49,718 bases of DNA, from the NCBI GenBank assembly GCA_937868725.1, contig CALMMQ010000023.1, positions 1 through 49,718 of the forward strand, written 5' to 3'. The translations under genes were made by a program, and so were the position numbers. Below, piece after piece: positions 19,675 through 29,547 of the stretch. This stretch comes from an uncultured Pleomorphomonas sp. Lineage in GTDB: Bacteria > Pseudomonadota > Alphaproteobacteria > Rhizobiales > Pleomorphomonadaceae. Each line of letters opens with the position of its first letter. Position 1 is the stretch's first letter. The notes under the pieces are model-generated. The model was given only the letters and a program-made list of their open reading frames with translations, did not search any database and had not been told where the DNA came from.

Positions 19675-20481
19675 ATGAGCTCCATTCATCCGACCGCAAT
19701 CATCGAACCAGGTGCCGAGATCGGCGCCGACGTCACCATCGGCGCCTACTCGATGGTCGGTGCCGACGTGCGCCTCGGCGATGGCGTCGTGCTGCACCCG
19801 CACGTGGTTGTCGGCGGCCGTACGACGGTCGGAGCCGGCGTCAAGGTGTTCCCGCACGCCACCGTCGGCATGGTGCCGCAAGATCTCAAGTATCACGGCG
19901 AACCGAGCCGGCTTGAGATCGGCGCCAACACGGTGATTCGCGAGTGCGCGACGCTGCACCTCGGCACCGAAGGCGGCGGCATGCTGACGCGCGTCGGTTC
20001 GGGCTGCCTGATCATGGCCAACGCCCACGTCGCCCATGACTGCGTCGTCGGCAACAACGTCATTCTCGTCAACTGCGCCACCCTCGGCGGCCACGTCCAC
20101 GTCGGCGACAACTGCATCGTCGGTGGTCTGTCGGCGGTGCACCAGTGGGTGCGCCTCGGCGACGGCGTCATGGTCGGTGGCATGACGGGCGTCGAGTTCG
20201 ACGTCATTCCCTACGGCATGGTGGTCGGCAACCGGGCCCGTCTCGGTGGTCTCAATCTCGTCGGCCTGCGCCGCGCCAATCATCCGCGCGATGAGATCCA
20301 TGCCCTGCGCGCCGCCTACAAGCTGCTGTTCGCGGGCGACGACACGCTGGCCGCCCGCGTTGACCGCGTCGAGGCCGCCCACGGCGGTTCGCCGCTGGTC
20401 GACCGCATGATCGCCTTCATTCGTGAAGGTGGCGACCGGGGCATCTGCGTGCCCCAGCGCAGCCAAGACGAGGCCGAATGA
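19675..20481 (+). CDS. lpxA: UDP-N-acetylglucosamine acyltransferase
   Basis: The 268-residue enzyme makes the first lipid A precursor. Hexapeptide repeats begin at the N-terminus (IHPTAIIEPGAEIGADVTIG) and the catalytic His lies in NAHVAHDCVVGNN. The C-terminal helical part (LRRANHPRDEIHALRAAYKL) is typical of LpxA and separates it from LpxD. A 146-base gap precedes it; the ATG overlaps lpxI at its end by 4 bases. Confidence 0.95.
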   Translation: MSSIHPTAIIEPGAEIGADVTIGAYSMVGADVRLGDGVVLHPHVVVGGRTTVGAGVKVFPHATVGMVPQDLKYHGEPSRLEIGANTVIRECATLHLGTEGGGMLTRVGSGCLIMANAHVAHDCVVGNNVILVNCATLGGHVHVGDNCIVGGLSAVHQWVRLGDGVMVGGMTGVEFDVIPYGMVVGNRARLGGLNLVGLRRANHPRDEIHALRAAYKLLFAGDDTLAARVDRVEAAHGGSPLVDRMIAFIREGGDRGICVPQRSQDEAE

Positions 20482-21359
20482 TCGCGCCAGCTTTCGATCC
20501 TGCCCGCCCGGTACTCGGCATCATCGCCGGCGGCGGCGGTGTACCGGCGCTGGTGGCGGCTGCCGCCACGGCTGCCGGCCGTCCGGTCTGCATCCTGGCC
20601 ATCAAGGGCGAAGCCGACGCTTCCGTCGAGCGCTTCCCGCACCATTGGCTGCATTGGGGCGAAATCGGCCGGCTGTTCGATCTCCTGTCGCGCGAACGCG
20701 TCGGCGATGTGGTGATCTGCGGCGCCGTCAACCGTCCGGACTTCGCCAGCATCCGCGTCGACCTCGGCGCCATCCTCAGCCTGCCGCGCATTTTGTCGTT
20801 CATGGTCGGCGGCGACGATACCGTGCTCAAGAACGTCGTGCGCTTTCTCGAAGACCGCGGCTATCGCGTTGTCGGCGCCCACGAGATCGCGCCCGACCTT
20901 GTCGGCGATGCCAGCCTGTCCGGCCGCCATCGGCCCGGCAAGGACGCCGATGGCGATATCGCCGTCGGCATCGAAGCCTCGCAAAGCCTCGGCCGACTCG
21001 ACATTGGACAGGCCGTCGTCGCCATCGGCGGCCGCGTCATCGCCGTCGAGGGCATCGAGGGCACCGACGAGATGCTGTCGCGCGTCGCCGACCTGCGCGA
21101 GCGCGGCCGCATCAAGGCCGGCCGTGGCGCCGGCGTGCTGGTCAAGGCGGCCAAGCCGCAGCAGGATCTGCGCGTCGACATGCCGACCATCGGTCCCCGC
21201 ACGGTGGAGACGGTGGCACGCGCCGGGCTCGGCGGCATTGCCATCGAAGCCGGCCGGGTGATGATCGTCGACCGGGCCGCCACCATCGAGACGGCCGACC
21301 GGCTGAAGATTTTCCTTGCGGCCCGCGACTTCGGGTCCAGCGGCAGCCGGCGGCCATGA
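20478..21359 (+). CDS. lpxI: UDP-2,3-diacylglucosamine pyrophosphatase LpxI
   Basis: The 293-residue protein matches the LpxI (DUF1009) family: the Gly-rich N-terminus GIIAGGGGVPALVAAAA and the C-terminal VDMPTIGPRTVETVARAGLG. LpxI replaces LpxH in alphaproteobacteria and cleaves UDP-diacylglucosamine to lipid X. ATGA overlaps join it to lpxA on one side and lpxB on the other, so the three are coupled in translation and catalyse linked steps. Confidence 0.93.
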   Translation: MIAPAFDPARPVLGIIAGGGGVPALVAAAATAAGRPVCILAIKGEADASVERFPHHWLHWGEIGRLFDLLSRERVGDVVICGAVNRPDFASIRVDLGAILSLPRILSFMVGGDDTVLKNVVRFLEDRGYRVVGAHEIAPDLVGDASLSGRHRPGKDADGDIAVGIEASQSLGRLDIGQAVVAIGGRVIAVEGIEGTDEMLSRVADLRERGRIKAGRGAGVLVKAAKPQQDLRVDMPTIGPRTVETVARAGLGGIAIEAGRVMIVDRAATIETADRLKIFLAARDFGSSGSRRP

Positions 21360-22558
21360 CCACCGACCGGCCGCTCAAGGTGTTTCTCGTCGTCGGCGAG
21401 GAATCGGGCGACCAGCTCGGAGCCCGGCTGATGGCGGCGCTGAGACGCCAGGACGAAACCATCGCTTTCGCCGGTGTCGGCGGCGACCGCATGGCCGGCG
21501 AGGGGGTCGCGAGCCTGTTTCCGCTGCACGATATCGCCGTCATGGGCATTGGGCCGGTGCTTCGTCGCCTGCCGACCATCCTGCGTCGCATCCGGGAGAC
21601 CGTCGCCGCCGTCGTCGCGGCCCGTCCCGATGTGCTGGTTATCATCGATAGCCCCGACTTCACCCACCGCGTCGCCCGCCAGGTGCGCGCCCGTCTGCCG
21701 GACCTGCCGGTGGTCGACTACGTGTCGCCGTCGGTGTGGGCCTGGCGCCCCGGCCGTGCCCGCAGGATGGCCGCCTACGTCGATCGACTGCTGGCGCTGC
21801 TCCCGTTCGAACCGGCCGTCCACGCCCGTCTGGGCGGCCCGGCGACGAGCTACGTCGGCCATCCGCTCGTCGACCGGCCGGAGGTGCTGCGCCCGGCCCC
21901 GGGCGAGCGCCTTGCCATTGAGGCGACCGACGAGCCGACGCTGCTGGTCTTGCCCGGCAGTCGCTCCGGCGAACTCGACCGCATGCTGAAGCTCTATGGC
22001 GAGGTTGTCGGTCATCTCGCCGCCAGCGGCCGCCGCTTCCGCCTGCGCCTGCCGGCTGTCGAACGACTCCGGGAGCGCATCAGCGCCGAAACCGCGGACT
22101 GGGCCGTGCGGCCGGAGATCGTCGTCGGCGAAGCGGCCAAGTTCGCCGCCTTCCGTCAGGCTCACGCGGCGCTCGCCACCTCCGGTACGGTGACGCTGGA
22201 ACTGGCGCTGGCCGGCGTGCCGATGGTGGTGGCCTACGCCCGCGATCCGCTGTTCAAGCTGGTGACCGAGATCGTTCGGCGGCTGCCCGGGCAGGTGCTG
22301 ATCACCTCCTTTGTGCTGCCCAACATCATCCTCGGTCATAACGCCATTCCCGAGTACCTCGACCCCGATCTCGCTCCGGCCATGCTGGCCACTCGGGTAG
22401 GCACCCTGCTCGAGCCGGGAACGCCCCGCGCCGCCCAGGTGGCCGAACTCGAACGCCTGTGGTCGGTCATGGCCCTGCCGGACGGCCGGCCGGCCGCCGA
22501 CAGCGCCGCCGACATCGTGCTGCGCCTTGCCCGCGAGGGGCGTCCAGCCACGCGCTGA
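21356..22558 (+). CDS. lpxB: Lipid-A-disaccharide synthase
   Basis: The 400-residue family-19 glycosyltransferase joins lipid X and UDP-diacylglucosamine. KVFLVVGEESGDQLGARLMA, DYVSPSVWAWRPGRARRMA, YVGHPLVDRP and LPGSRSGELDRML are family motifs. ATG 21356 overlaps the lpxI stop. A much longer upstream extension in this frame is not coding because it runs across lpxI. It is the last gene of the lpx unit. Confidence 0.95.
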   Translation: MTTDRPLKVFLVVGEESGDQLGARLMAALRRQDETIAFAGVGGDRMAGEGVASLFPLHDIAVMGIGPVLRRLPTILRRIRETVAAVVAARPDVLVIIDSPDFTHRVARQVRARLPDLPVVDYVSPSVWAWRPGRARRMAAYVDRLLALLPFEPAVHARLGGPATSYVGHPLVDRPEVLRPAPGERLAIEATDEPTLLVLPGSRSGELDRMLKLYGEVVGHLAASGRRFRLRLPAVERLRERISAETADWAVRPEIVVGEAAKFAAFRQAHAALATSGTVTLELALAGVPMVVAYARDPLFKLVTEIVRRLPGQVLITSFVLPNIILGHNAIPEYLDPDLAPAMLATRVGTLLEPGTPRAAQVAELERLWSVMALPDGRPAADSAADIVLRLAREGRPATR

Positions 22559-22583
22559 TCTTCAGTTCCGGGCCGCGACAACA

Positions 22584-22616
22584 AAAAACCCGCCGCGCGG
22601 GAACGCGGCGGGTTCA
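22584..22616 (-). terminator. Terminator of gltA between convergent lpxB and gltA
   Basis: A perfect 11-bp stem (AACCCGCCGCG / CGCGGCGGGTT, 22587-22597 and 22604-22614) is flanked on the left by AAAAAA, which gives a T run for minus-strand transcripts of gltA. The plus side lacks a T run, so it serves lpxB less well. Confidence 0.85.
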
Positions 22617-22638
22617 AGGACTTGTCCCGGTTCAGGGA

Positions 22639-23931
<1,293 letters not shown>

Positions 23932-24209
23932 CAGGTCTGACCTCCAGGAGGGTTGGGTGGACCAGGCCACGGGTCGGCGTAGGCAAAGCGTTGACGTTGA
24001 CATAAACGGATGTGCTCCGATCGAGCCGCCAGTCATTCGTTGCGTAGCGGAAAATCCGTAGGACGGCAAGCCGTCAACTGGGGAGGTCGGGGTGTCCTTT
24101 TGATCAATCGCTGGCTTGTAACGGCAATTTGTCCGCCACGCTGCACAGTGAAAATGGCTTTACCACATTGACCGCCCCCTGCCGAAATTGCTGAGGGGCA
24201 AACTGCGTC
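23932..24209. other. Regulatory gap upstream of gltA
   Basis: No gene is seen in the 350 bases between gltA and gltX. On the minus strand TTGACGG sits next to a short perfect palindrome GACGGC-AA-GCCGTC (24062-24075), a possible -35 region with an operator for gltA; no clear -10 box was found. The stretch 24100-24180 is less GC-rich than its surroundings. The gltX terminator occupies 24210-24248. Confidence 0.4.
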
Positions 24210-24248
24210 CAGTGGAAATGCGGAAGGCCCGGACGGGGCCGGGCCTTC
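24210..24248 (-). terminator. Terminator of gltX
   Basis: A perfect 10-bp stem (GAAGGCCCGG / CCGGGCCTTC, 24223-24232 and 24239-24248) is followed on the minus strand by CGCATTTCC. The stem sequence nearly repeats that of the porin terminator at 788. Confidence 0.7.
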
Positions 24249-24282
24249 TGAAGCGAGCGTGGTGTCTGGCGCCGCCGGCCGG

Positions 24283-25704
24283 TCAGGCGGCGGCGTCGCC
24301 GATGCGGCCAAGCGCCTCTTCACGGCCGAGGATGGCCAGCACGTCGAAGATCGGCGGCGACATGGCCCGACCGGTCGAGGCCGCGCGCAGCGGCTGGGCG
24401 ACCTTGCCGAGCTTGAGACCGGCGGCCGTGGCGTAATCGCGCACCACGGCCTCGATCGCTTCCGCCTTCCACTCCGGGAGGGCTGCGAGGGCCGGCAGCA
24501 CGGCGGCCAGCGTCGCCTTGCCGGCGGCGTCCAGCAGCGCCTGAGCCTTGTCGTCATAGGCAAGCGGCCGGCTCGAGAACAGGAAGCCGGCGCCGTCGAT
24601 CAGCTCCAGCAGCGTCTTGGCCCGCTCCTTGAGGCCGGGCATGGCGGCGAGCATCTGGGCGCGGGTCTTGTCGTTCAGTTTGGCGCGCAGCTCGGGCCCC
24701 TGCGGGATGTAGTCGAGCAGCTTGACGACGTGGTCGAGCAGTTCCTCGTCCGGCGTCTGGCGGATGTAGAGGCCATTGAGGTTCTCGAGCTTGACGAAGT
24801 CGAAGCGCGACGGCGAGCGGCCGATGCCCTCGAGGTCGAACAGCGCCGTCATCTCGTCGGTGGATAGCACCTCGGCGTCGCCGTGGGCCCAGCCGAGGCG
24901 GACGAGATAGTTCCTGAGCGCCACCGGCAGGTAGCCCATGGCGCGGTAGGCTTCGACGCCCAGCGCGCCGTGGCGCTTCGACAGCTTGGCGCCATCCGGC
25001 CCGTGGATCAGCGGAATGTGGGCGACCTTGGGCATCTCCCAGCCGAGCGCGTCATAGATGATCTTCTGGCGCGCCGAGTTGGTCAGATGGTCGTCGCCAC
25101 GGATGATCTGGGTGACGCCCATGTCATGGTCGTCGACGATGACCGCCAGCATGTACGTCGGCGTGCCGTCCGAGCGCAGAATGATGAAGTCATCAAGGTC
25201 CTTGTTGGGGAAGGTCACCGTGCCCTGCACGCCGTCCTCGATCACCGTTTCGCCTTCGAGCGGCGCCTTGATGCGGATCGACGGGGCGACGCCGGCCGGC
25301 GCCTCGGAGGCATCGCGGTCGCGCCACTGACCGTTGTAGCGCGGCGGCAGGCCATTGGCCTTGGCGTGCTCGCGCATCTCGGTCAGCTCTTCGGCCGTGC
25401 AGTAGCAGTAATAGGCCTTGCCCATCGCCACCAGCTGGCGGGCGACTTCGGCGTGACGACCGGCGCGCTGGAACTGCGAGATGGGCGCGCCTTCCCAGGT
25501 GAGGCCGAGCCAGGTCAGGCCGTCGATGATGGCGTCGACCGCTGCCTGCGTCGAGCGTTCGCGATCGGTGTCCTCGATGCGCAGCAGCATCTTGCCATTG
25601 TGGCGGCGGGCATAAAGCCAGTTGAACAGGGCCGTACGTGCCCCACCGATGTGCAGGAAGCCGGTGGGAGAGGGGGCAAAGCGCGTGACGACAGGCGTGG
25701 ACAT
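24283..25704 (-). CDS. gltX: Glutamyl-tRNA synthetase
   Basis: The 473-residue class I synthetase charges tRNA-Glu. The HIGH-type motif is in [19 protein letters not shown] and the KMSKS-type motif in [18 protein letters not shown]. Alphaproteobacteria often carry two such enzymes, one of which also charges tRNA-Gln; which one this is cannot be decided here. Start 25704 matches the family N-terminus (MSTPVVTRF); an ATG 15 bases upstream is an alternative. Confidence 0.95.
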   Translation of the reverse strand: MSTPVVTRFAPSPTGFLHIGGARTALFNWLYARRHNGKMLLRIEDTDRERSTQAAVDAIIDGLTWLGLTWEGAPISQFQRAGRHAEVARQLVAMGKAYYCYCTAEELTEMREHAKANGLPPRYNGQWRDRDASEAPAGVAPSIRIKAPLEGETVIEDGVQGTVTFPNKDLDDFIILRSDGTPTYMLAVIVDDHDMGVTQIIRGDDHLTNSARQKIIYDALGWEMPKVAHIPLIHGPDGAKLSKRHGALGVEAYRAMGYLPVALRNYLVRLGWAHGDAEVLSTDEMTALFDLEGIGRSPSRFDFVKLENLNGLYIRQTPDEELLDHVVKLLDYIPQGPELRAKLNDKTRAQMLAAMPGLKERAKTLLELIDGAGFLFSSRPLAYDDKAQALLDAAGKATLAAVLPALAALPEWKAEAIEAVVRDYATAAGLKLGKVAQPLRAASTGRAMSPPIFDVLAILGREEALGRIGDAAA

Positions 25705-25974
25705 GAACGGCGGTTCCATGGCGGGTGGAAGGAGACGGACCACTGGCCGCAGTCTGGCGCACCGAGCTGTCCAACGGCAACGGACGCCGATCGGCTCCGG
25801 TTCCGTGGCTTCGATGCACTAGTCGCGCGTCGAGTCCTTTTCGTGGCAGGCGTCTTACAGGATCCCTGCGCAATTTACAAAACAAGATCGCGCTGGCGCC
25901 GCCACCTTGTCGAATGCTAGATACAACCGAGGATTTATTCTTTGGCCTTCCCCAGCCGCTGAGGCCCGTCCCCC

Positions 25975-28119
25975 ATGCCGACGCTGCCGCCAGCCCGCGT
26001 CAGAGCCTTTGCCCTGGTCGACGATTTCCGGCGCGATCTGGCCGCTGGCCGCGGCTTTCTCTGGTGGCCGGTGGCCTTCGGCATCGGCGCGGCGGGCTAT
26101 TTCGTACCGCTCGACGAGCCCACGATGGCGATCGTGGCCGTCGCCGCCGCCGCTCTGACCGTGCTCATTGTCACCGCCCAGCGGTTCCGCCTGCCGACGT
26201 TCCCCGTTGCCCTCCTCGCCCTGGCGCTGGCCGGCTTCCTGCACGCCGACGCCATGACCCGGTTCGCCGCCCATCCGACGCTGGTCCGCGAGCGCACCGC
26301 TGACCTGCGCGCCATTGTCGTGGCGGTGGAGGCGCGCGAGCACGGCGCCGTCCGGCTGCTGCTGAAGCCGGATGCCATCGAGCCGTCGCCGCGCGAAGGG
26401 TTGCCACCGCTCATCCGCCTGACGGCACGCGGTCTCAAGCAATCGCCGCTGCCCGGCGAGGGCTGGCAGATGCGCGCCCGCCTGCTGCCGCCGTCGCCAC
26501 CGGCGCTGCCGGGCGGCTACGACTTCTCCCGCGTTGCCTGGTTCGCGGCCATCGGCGCCACCGGCTTCAGCCTCGGTCCGCCGCAGCCCTGGCCAGACGC
26601 GCCAGCGCCCGATTTCGGCTTGCGCCTGCGGGCCGGCATCGAGACCGTGCGCACCGCCATTGCTACGCGCATCCGCGCCGAGGTGCCGGGTGACGCCGGT
26701 GGCATCGCGGCGGCGTTGATCGTCGGCGACCGCGGCGGCATCGGGCAGGAGGTGACACGCGCCATGCGCATTGCCGGCCTCAGCCACGTGCTGTCGATCT
26801 CCGGCCTGCACATGAGTCTCGTCGCCGCCTGCCTGTTCGGGGCGTTGCGCCTTGCTCTGGCGCTCGTGCCGCCGCTGGCCCTCGATTGGCCGATCAAGAA
26901 GATCGCCGCCGCCCTGGCCCTCTGTGGCACCACCGCCTATTTCGTCTTCTCCGGCATGGACGTGCCGGCCCAGCGTTCGGCCATCATGGTGGCGGTCATG
27001 CTGCTGGCCATCCTCATCGATCGACGGGCCCTTTCCCTGCGCGTCATCGCCGTGGCCGCGCTGCTGACGCTGCTGGCCAGCCCACAGGCGGTGATCGACC
27101 CGGGCGCCGAGATGTCGTTCGCCGCCGTGCTGGCCCTCATCGCCTCGGCCGAGGCCATCGACCGGCGCACCAGGGACGGGCCGGAGGATATCAGTCTGGT
27201 GGCGCGAACGGCGCGGCGGGCGGCGTTGGCCGTCGTCGCTGCCATGGCCACGACGCTGGTGGCCGGAGCCGCCACCGCCCCCATCGCCCTCTATCACTTC
27301 GGCCGCCTGTCGCCACTCAGCATGATCGCCAACCTGATGGCCGCGCCGCTGGTGTCGCTGGTCATCATGCCGGCCGCCCTCGTCGCCATGCTGGCCATGC
27401 CGTTCGGCCTCGACAGCGGGCCGCTGACCGTCATGGGCTGGGGCATCGACGGCATGATCGCCGTTGCCGATCTGGTGGCCGGCTGGACGCCGGGCGGCGG
27501 GCTCTGGGGCCGGCCGCCGGTGACGGCGATGCTGCTGGTGGTGGCCGGCGGCATCTGGATTTGTCTCTGGACCGGCCGCAAACGCTGGCTGGGGCTGGTG
27601 GGCGTGGGGCTTGGCATGATCGGCGCCATGACGGCCGCCCCGCCGGCCGTGATCGTTGCCGGCGATGGCCGGGCGGTGCTGCTGCGGAACGCCGACGGTC
27701 AGCCGCGCCTGGTTGGTCGCCGGGCCGGGTTCGAGCTCGACGTCTGGCTGTCGGCCATCGGTATTGAAGGCTCGCACCGCGCCGATCTGTCGGCCGGTGT
27801 GGGCAGCGACGGCCAGGCCTCCGTCGTCGATCTCGACGCCGACCGGACGCTCGCCGCCGTCATCACCGATCCTCTGGCCTTCGGCGAGGAATGCCCTCGC
27901 GCCGTGCTGGTGGTGTCGCCGCGCCGCGCCCCGCTCTGGTGTACGCCGCCCCTGTTGATGGATGGTGCGCGGCTCGCCCGCACGGGCGCCCTGACGTTCG
28001 ATGACGCCGGTGCCTTCGGTCGTGACGGCGATGCCAGCCGCCTCCGCGAAACCGGTCGCGTCTATGGCGAGCGCCGCCGTCTGTGGCAGGCGCCGCTCAG
28101 CGCTTTGGCCGGTCGCTAG
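25975..28119 (+). CDS. comEC: ComEC/Rec2-family membrane protein (DNA uptake channel)
   Basis: The 714-residue protein has many hydrophobic segments, an N-terminal DUF4131-type part (about residues 30-200) and the conserved competence core GLSHVLSISGLHMSLVAACL. ComEC moves single-stranded DNA across the inner membrane. After residue 560 the C-terminal part has no HxHxDH motif, so the metallo-beta-lactamase domain found in many ComEC proteins is absent or degenerate, as is common in this class. In related genomes lexA follows; here it does not. Start 25975 gives a standard N-terminus. Confidence 0.88.
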   Translation: MPTLPPARVRAFALVDDFRRDLAAGRGFLWWPVAFGIGAAGYFVPLDEPTMAIVAVAAAALTVLIVTAQRFRLPTFPVALLALALAGFLHADAMTRFAAHPTLVRERTADLRAIVVAVEAREHGAVRLLLKPDAIEPSPREGLPPLIRLTARGLKQSPLPGEGWQMRARLLPPSPPALPGGYDFSRVAWFAAIGATGFSLGPPQPWPDAPAPDFGLRLRAGIETVRTAIATRIRAEVPGDAGGIAAALIVGDRGGIGQEVTRAMRIAGLSHVLSISGLHMSLVAACLFGALRLALALVPPLALDWPIKKIAAALALCGTTAYFVFSGMDVPAQRSAIMVAVMLLAILIDRRALSLRVIAVAALLTLLASPQAVIDPGAEMSFAAVLALIASAEAIDRRTRDGPEDISLVARTARRAALAVVAAMATTLVAGAATAPIALYHFGRLSPLSMIANLMAAPLVSLVIMPAALVAMLAMPFGLDSGPLTVMGWGIDGMIAVADLVAGWTPGGGLWGRPPVTAMLLVVAGGIWICLWTGRKRWLGLVGVGLGMIGAMTAAPPAVIVAGDGRAVLLRNADGQPRLVGRRAGFELDVWLSAIGIEGSHRADLSAGVGSDGQASVVDLDADRTLAAVITDPLAFGEECPRAVLVVSPRRAPLWCTPPLLMDGARLARTGALTFDDAGAFGRDGDASRLRETGRVYGERRRLWQAPLSALAGR

Positions 28120-28120
28120 A

Positions 28121-28227
28121 GCTTTCCGACCTGATGAAATCATCAGGTCGACAAGAAATCACTCCAAAATCAATAAGTTGAGCAGCCGCTTGTCGATCAT
28201 GTTGTTTCAATATGATCGGCGGATGCT
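28121..28227. repeat. Palindromic intergenic element after comEC, possible dispersed repeat
   Basis: A perfect 10-bp stem CGACCTGATG-AAAT-CATCAGGTCG (28127-28150) is followed by an AT-rich stretch and a second inverted repeat CGATCAT / ATGATCG (28194-28200 and 28212-28218). The arrangement resembles short palindromic repeats scattered in Hyphomicrobiales genomes. The first hairpin could also end comEC transcription, but it has no T run. Confidence 0.45.
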
Positions 28228-28237
28228 CTCGCCGGGA

Positions 28238-29293
28238 TCAGTCGAGCGTGCCGTCGCTCGGGCTCAGCGCTGCCTCGGTGCAGACGCGGTTGCGACCGCT
28301 GCGCTTGGCGACGTACAGCGCCGCGTCGGCGCGTTCGATGAGCGTGGCGGGACTGTCGTCGGCGTGGAAGGTGGCGACGCCGATGGAGATGGTGATGTAA
28401 CCGAGGTTCTCGCCCGTCGAGCGCTTGACCAGTTCCTTCGACATGACGGCGACGCGGATCTGTTCGGCCAGCTTGACGGCGTTGTCGATGCCGGTGCGCG
28501 GCAGGATGATGCCGAACTCTTCGCCGCCGTAGCGGCAGGCCACGTCGTGGCCCTTGACGTTCTGCTTGACGGCCAGGCCGACGAGACGCAGCACCTGATC
28601 GCCGGTCTGGTGGCCATAGGTGTCGTTGAACACCTTGAAGTGGTCGATGTCGGTGATGAGCAGCGAGAATCCTTCGCCGCTGTCGCGGGCCTGGGTGATC
28701 ATCCGTTCCAGCGACTGGTCGAAGTGCTTGCGGTTGGCCAGCGTCGTCATCTCGTCGGTCAGGCTCTCGAAACGGATGGCGTCGAGGCTTTCCTTGAGCT
28801 CGATGATCTGGCGCTGGCTGTCGGCGAGCTGCGCTTCGAGCTCGCGGTTGACCGCTTCGGTGGCGCGCGTGGCGTTGATCAGATTCTGGACGATGCCTTC
28901 GATGCGCTGGGCGTTGGTGGCTTGCGTCAGCTCGGTTGATGCGCCCGACAGCGAGTCGCAGTACTTGGCGTTGGCGGCGATGGTGCGGCCGACCATGGCG
29001 ACCACGTCGTTGATTTCGCCGGAAATCCGGCCACCGACCTCATCGATGCGGTCGCCGAGACGGAAGGGCGCCAGATACTGGTCGTAGATGGACTGGACTT
29101 CCTCGGCGGAAATGCCACCGCGCGACCGGATGATATCGTTGATCGCCTTGTTGAGGGCGTGGTTGAACCCGGCGCAATAGGTATACCAGAGCTCGTAATT
29201 GCGCGGATAGGCCGGCGTCTCGTTACGACGGATCTGTCCGATTGCCGCTTCACCGTAGCCGATCGTCCGCTGATATTCTTCTCGCTGGGACAT
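28238..29293 (-). CDS. Diguanylate cyclase (GGDEF domain) with helical N-terminal sensor
   Basis: The 351-residue protein makes cyclic di-GMP from two GTP. The catalytic motif is GGEEF (residues 256-260) in VACRYGGEEFGIILP, and the preceding FSLLITDIDHFKVFNDTYGH holds the metal-binding Asp. The inhibitory I-site, normally RxxD five residues before the motif, reads KGHD, so product inhibition may be weak. Residues 1-170 contain a helical domain with YPRNYELWYTYCAGFNHAL and a coiled coil, without membrane segments; its signal is unknown. It lies between comEC and the integrase and points away from the element. Confidence 0.9.
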   Translation of the reverse strand: MSQREEYQRTIGYGEAAIGQIRRNETPAYPRNYELWYTYCAGFNHALNKAINDIIRSRGGISAEEVQSIYDQYLAPFRLGDRIDEVGGRISGEINDVVAMVGRTIAANAKYCDSLSGASTELTQATNAQRIEGIVQNLINATRATEAVNRELEAQLADSQRQIIELKESLDAIRFESLTDEMTTLANRKHFDQSLERMITQARDSGEGFSLLITDIDHFKVFNDTYGHQTGDQVLRLVGLAVKQNVKGHDVACRYGGEEFGIILPRTGIDNAVKLAEQIRVAVMSKELVKRSTGENLGYITISIGVATFHADDSPATLIERADAALYVAKRSGRNRVCTEAALSPSDGTLD

Positions 29294-29336
29294 CCGACCC
29301 CGCCTGAATGATCAAAATTTAGGTAATTCATACAGA

Positions 29337-29353
29337 CCAGCAGTGAATGCTGG
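29337..29353. promoter_or_regulatory. Inverted repeat upstream of the diguanylate cyclase gene
   Basis: CCAGCA-GTGAA-TGCTGG lies 44 bases before the start codon of the minus-strand gene, next to a TTAACC stretch that could act as a -35 box. A regulator site is possible but not shown. Confidence 0.3.
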
Positions 29354-29394
29354 GTTAAGGCATTTTGAGAGACCCCAGACGCGCTATCCTTTGT

Positions 29395-29411
29395 GTATCC
29401 GGGGGTATCCG
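29395..29411. repeat. Two GTATCCG direct repeats one helical turn apart
   Basis: GTATCCG occurs at 29395-29401 and 29405-29411, exactly 10 bp apart, about 140 bases before the integrase gene. Such phased short repeats are typical of arm-type or Xis sites near the attachment site of tyrosine integrases. The attachment core itself was not identified. Confidence 0.35.
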
Positions 29412-29527
29412 ATTTCCCGATAACCGACTGTAAGCACTAGCTTTTTTCGGCTATTGATCCATTCATACCTAACCGGATGTACGCTACGGTTGGCTTTCTA
29501 GGAGCACCTATTCTGCACCTGAAATCC

Positions 29528-29543
29528 AACCTCAACGGAGGTT
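29528..29543 (+). promoter_or_regulatory. Hairpin covering the integrase ribosome binding site
   Basis: AACCTC-AACG-GAGGTT forms a perfect 6-bp stem in which the Shine-Dalgarno sequence GGAGG is paired. The start codon lies 5 bases after it. This should hold integrase translation low unless the stem is opened. Confidence 0.5.
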
Positions 29544-29547
29544 AGGA

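Noticed and set aside
23932-24282. Riboswitch or small gene between gltA and gltX
   Set aside because: Only one short palindrome and the gltX terminator are visible; no conserved riboswitch core and no convincing small frame.
29294-29547. tRNA gene as integration target beside the integrase
   Set aside because: No cloverleaf or CCA-type end was found; the target may be another sequence, and no direct repeat could be matched because the right end is outside the window.
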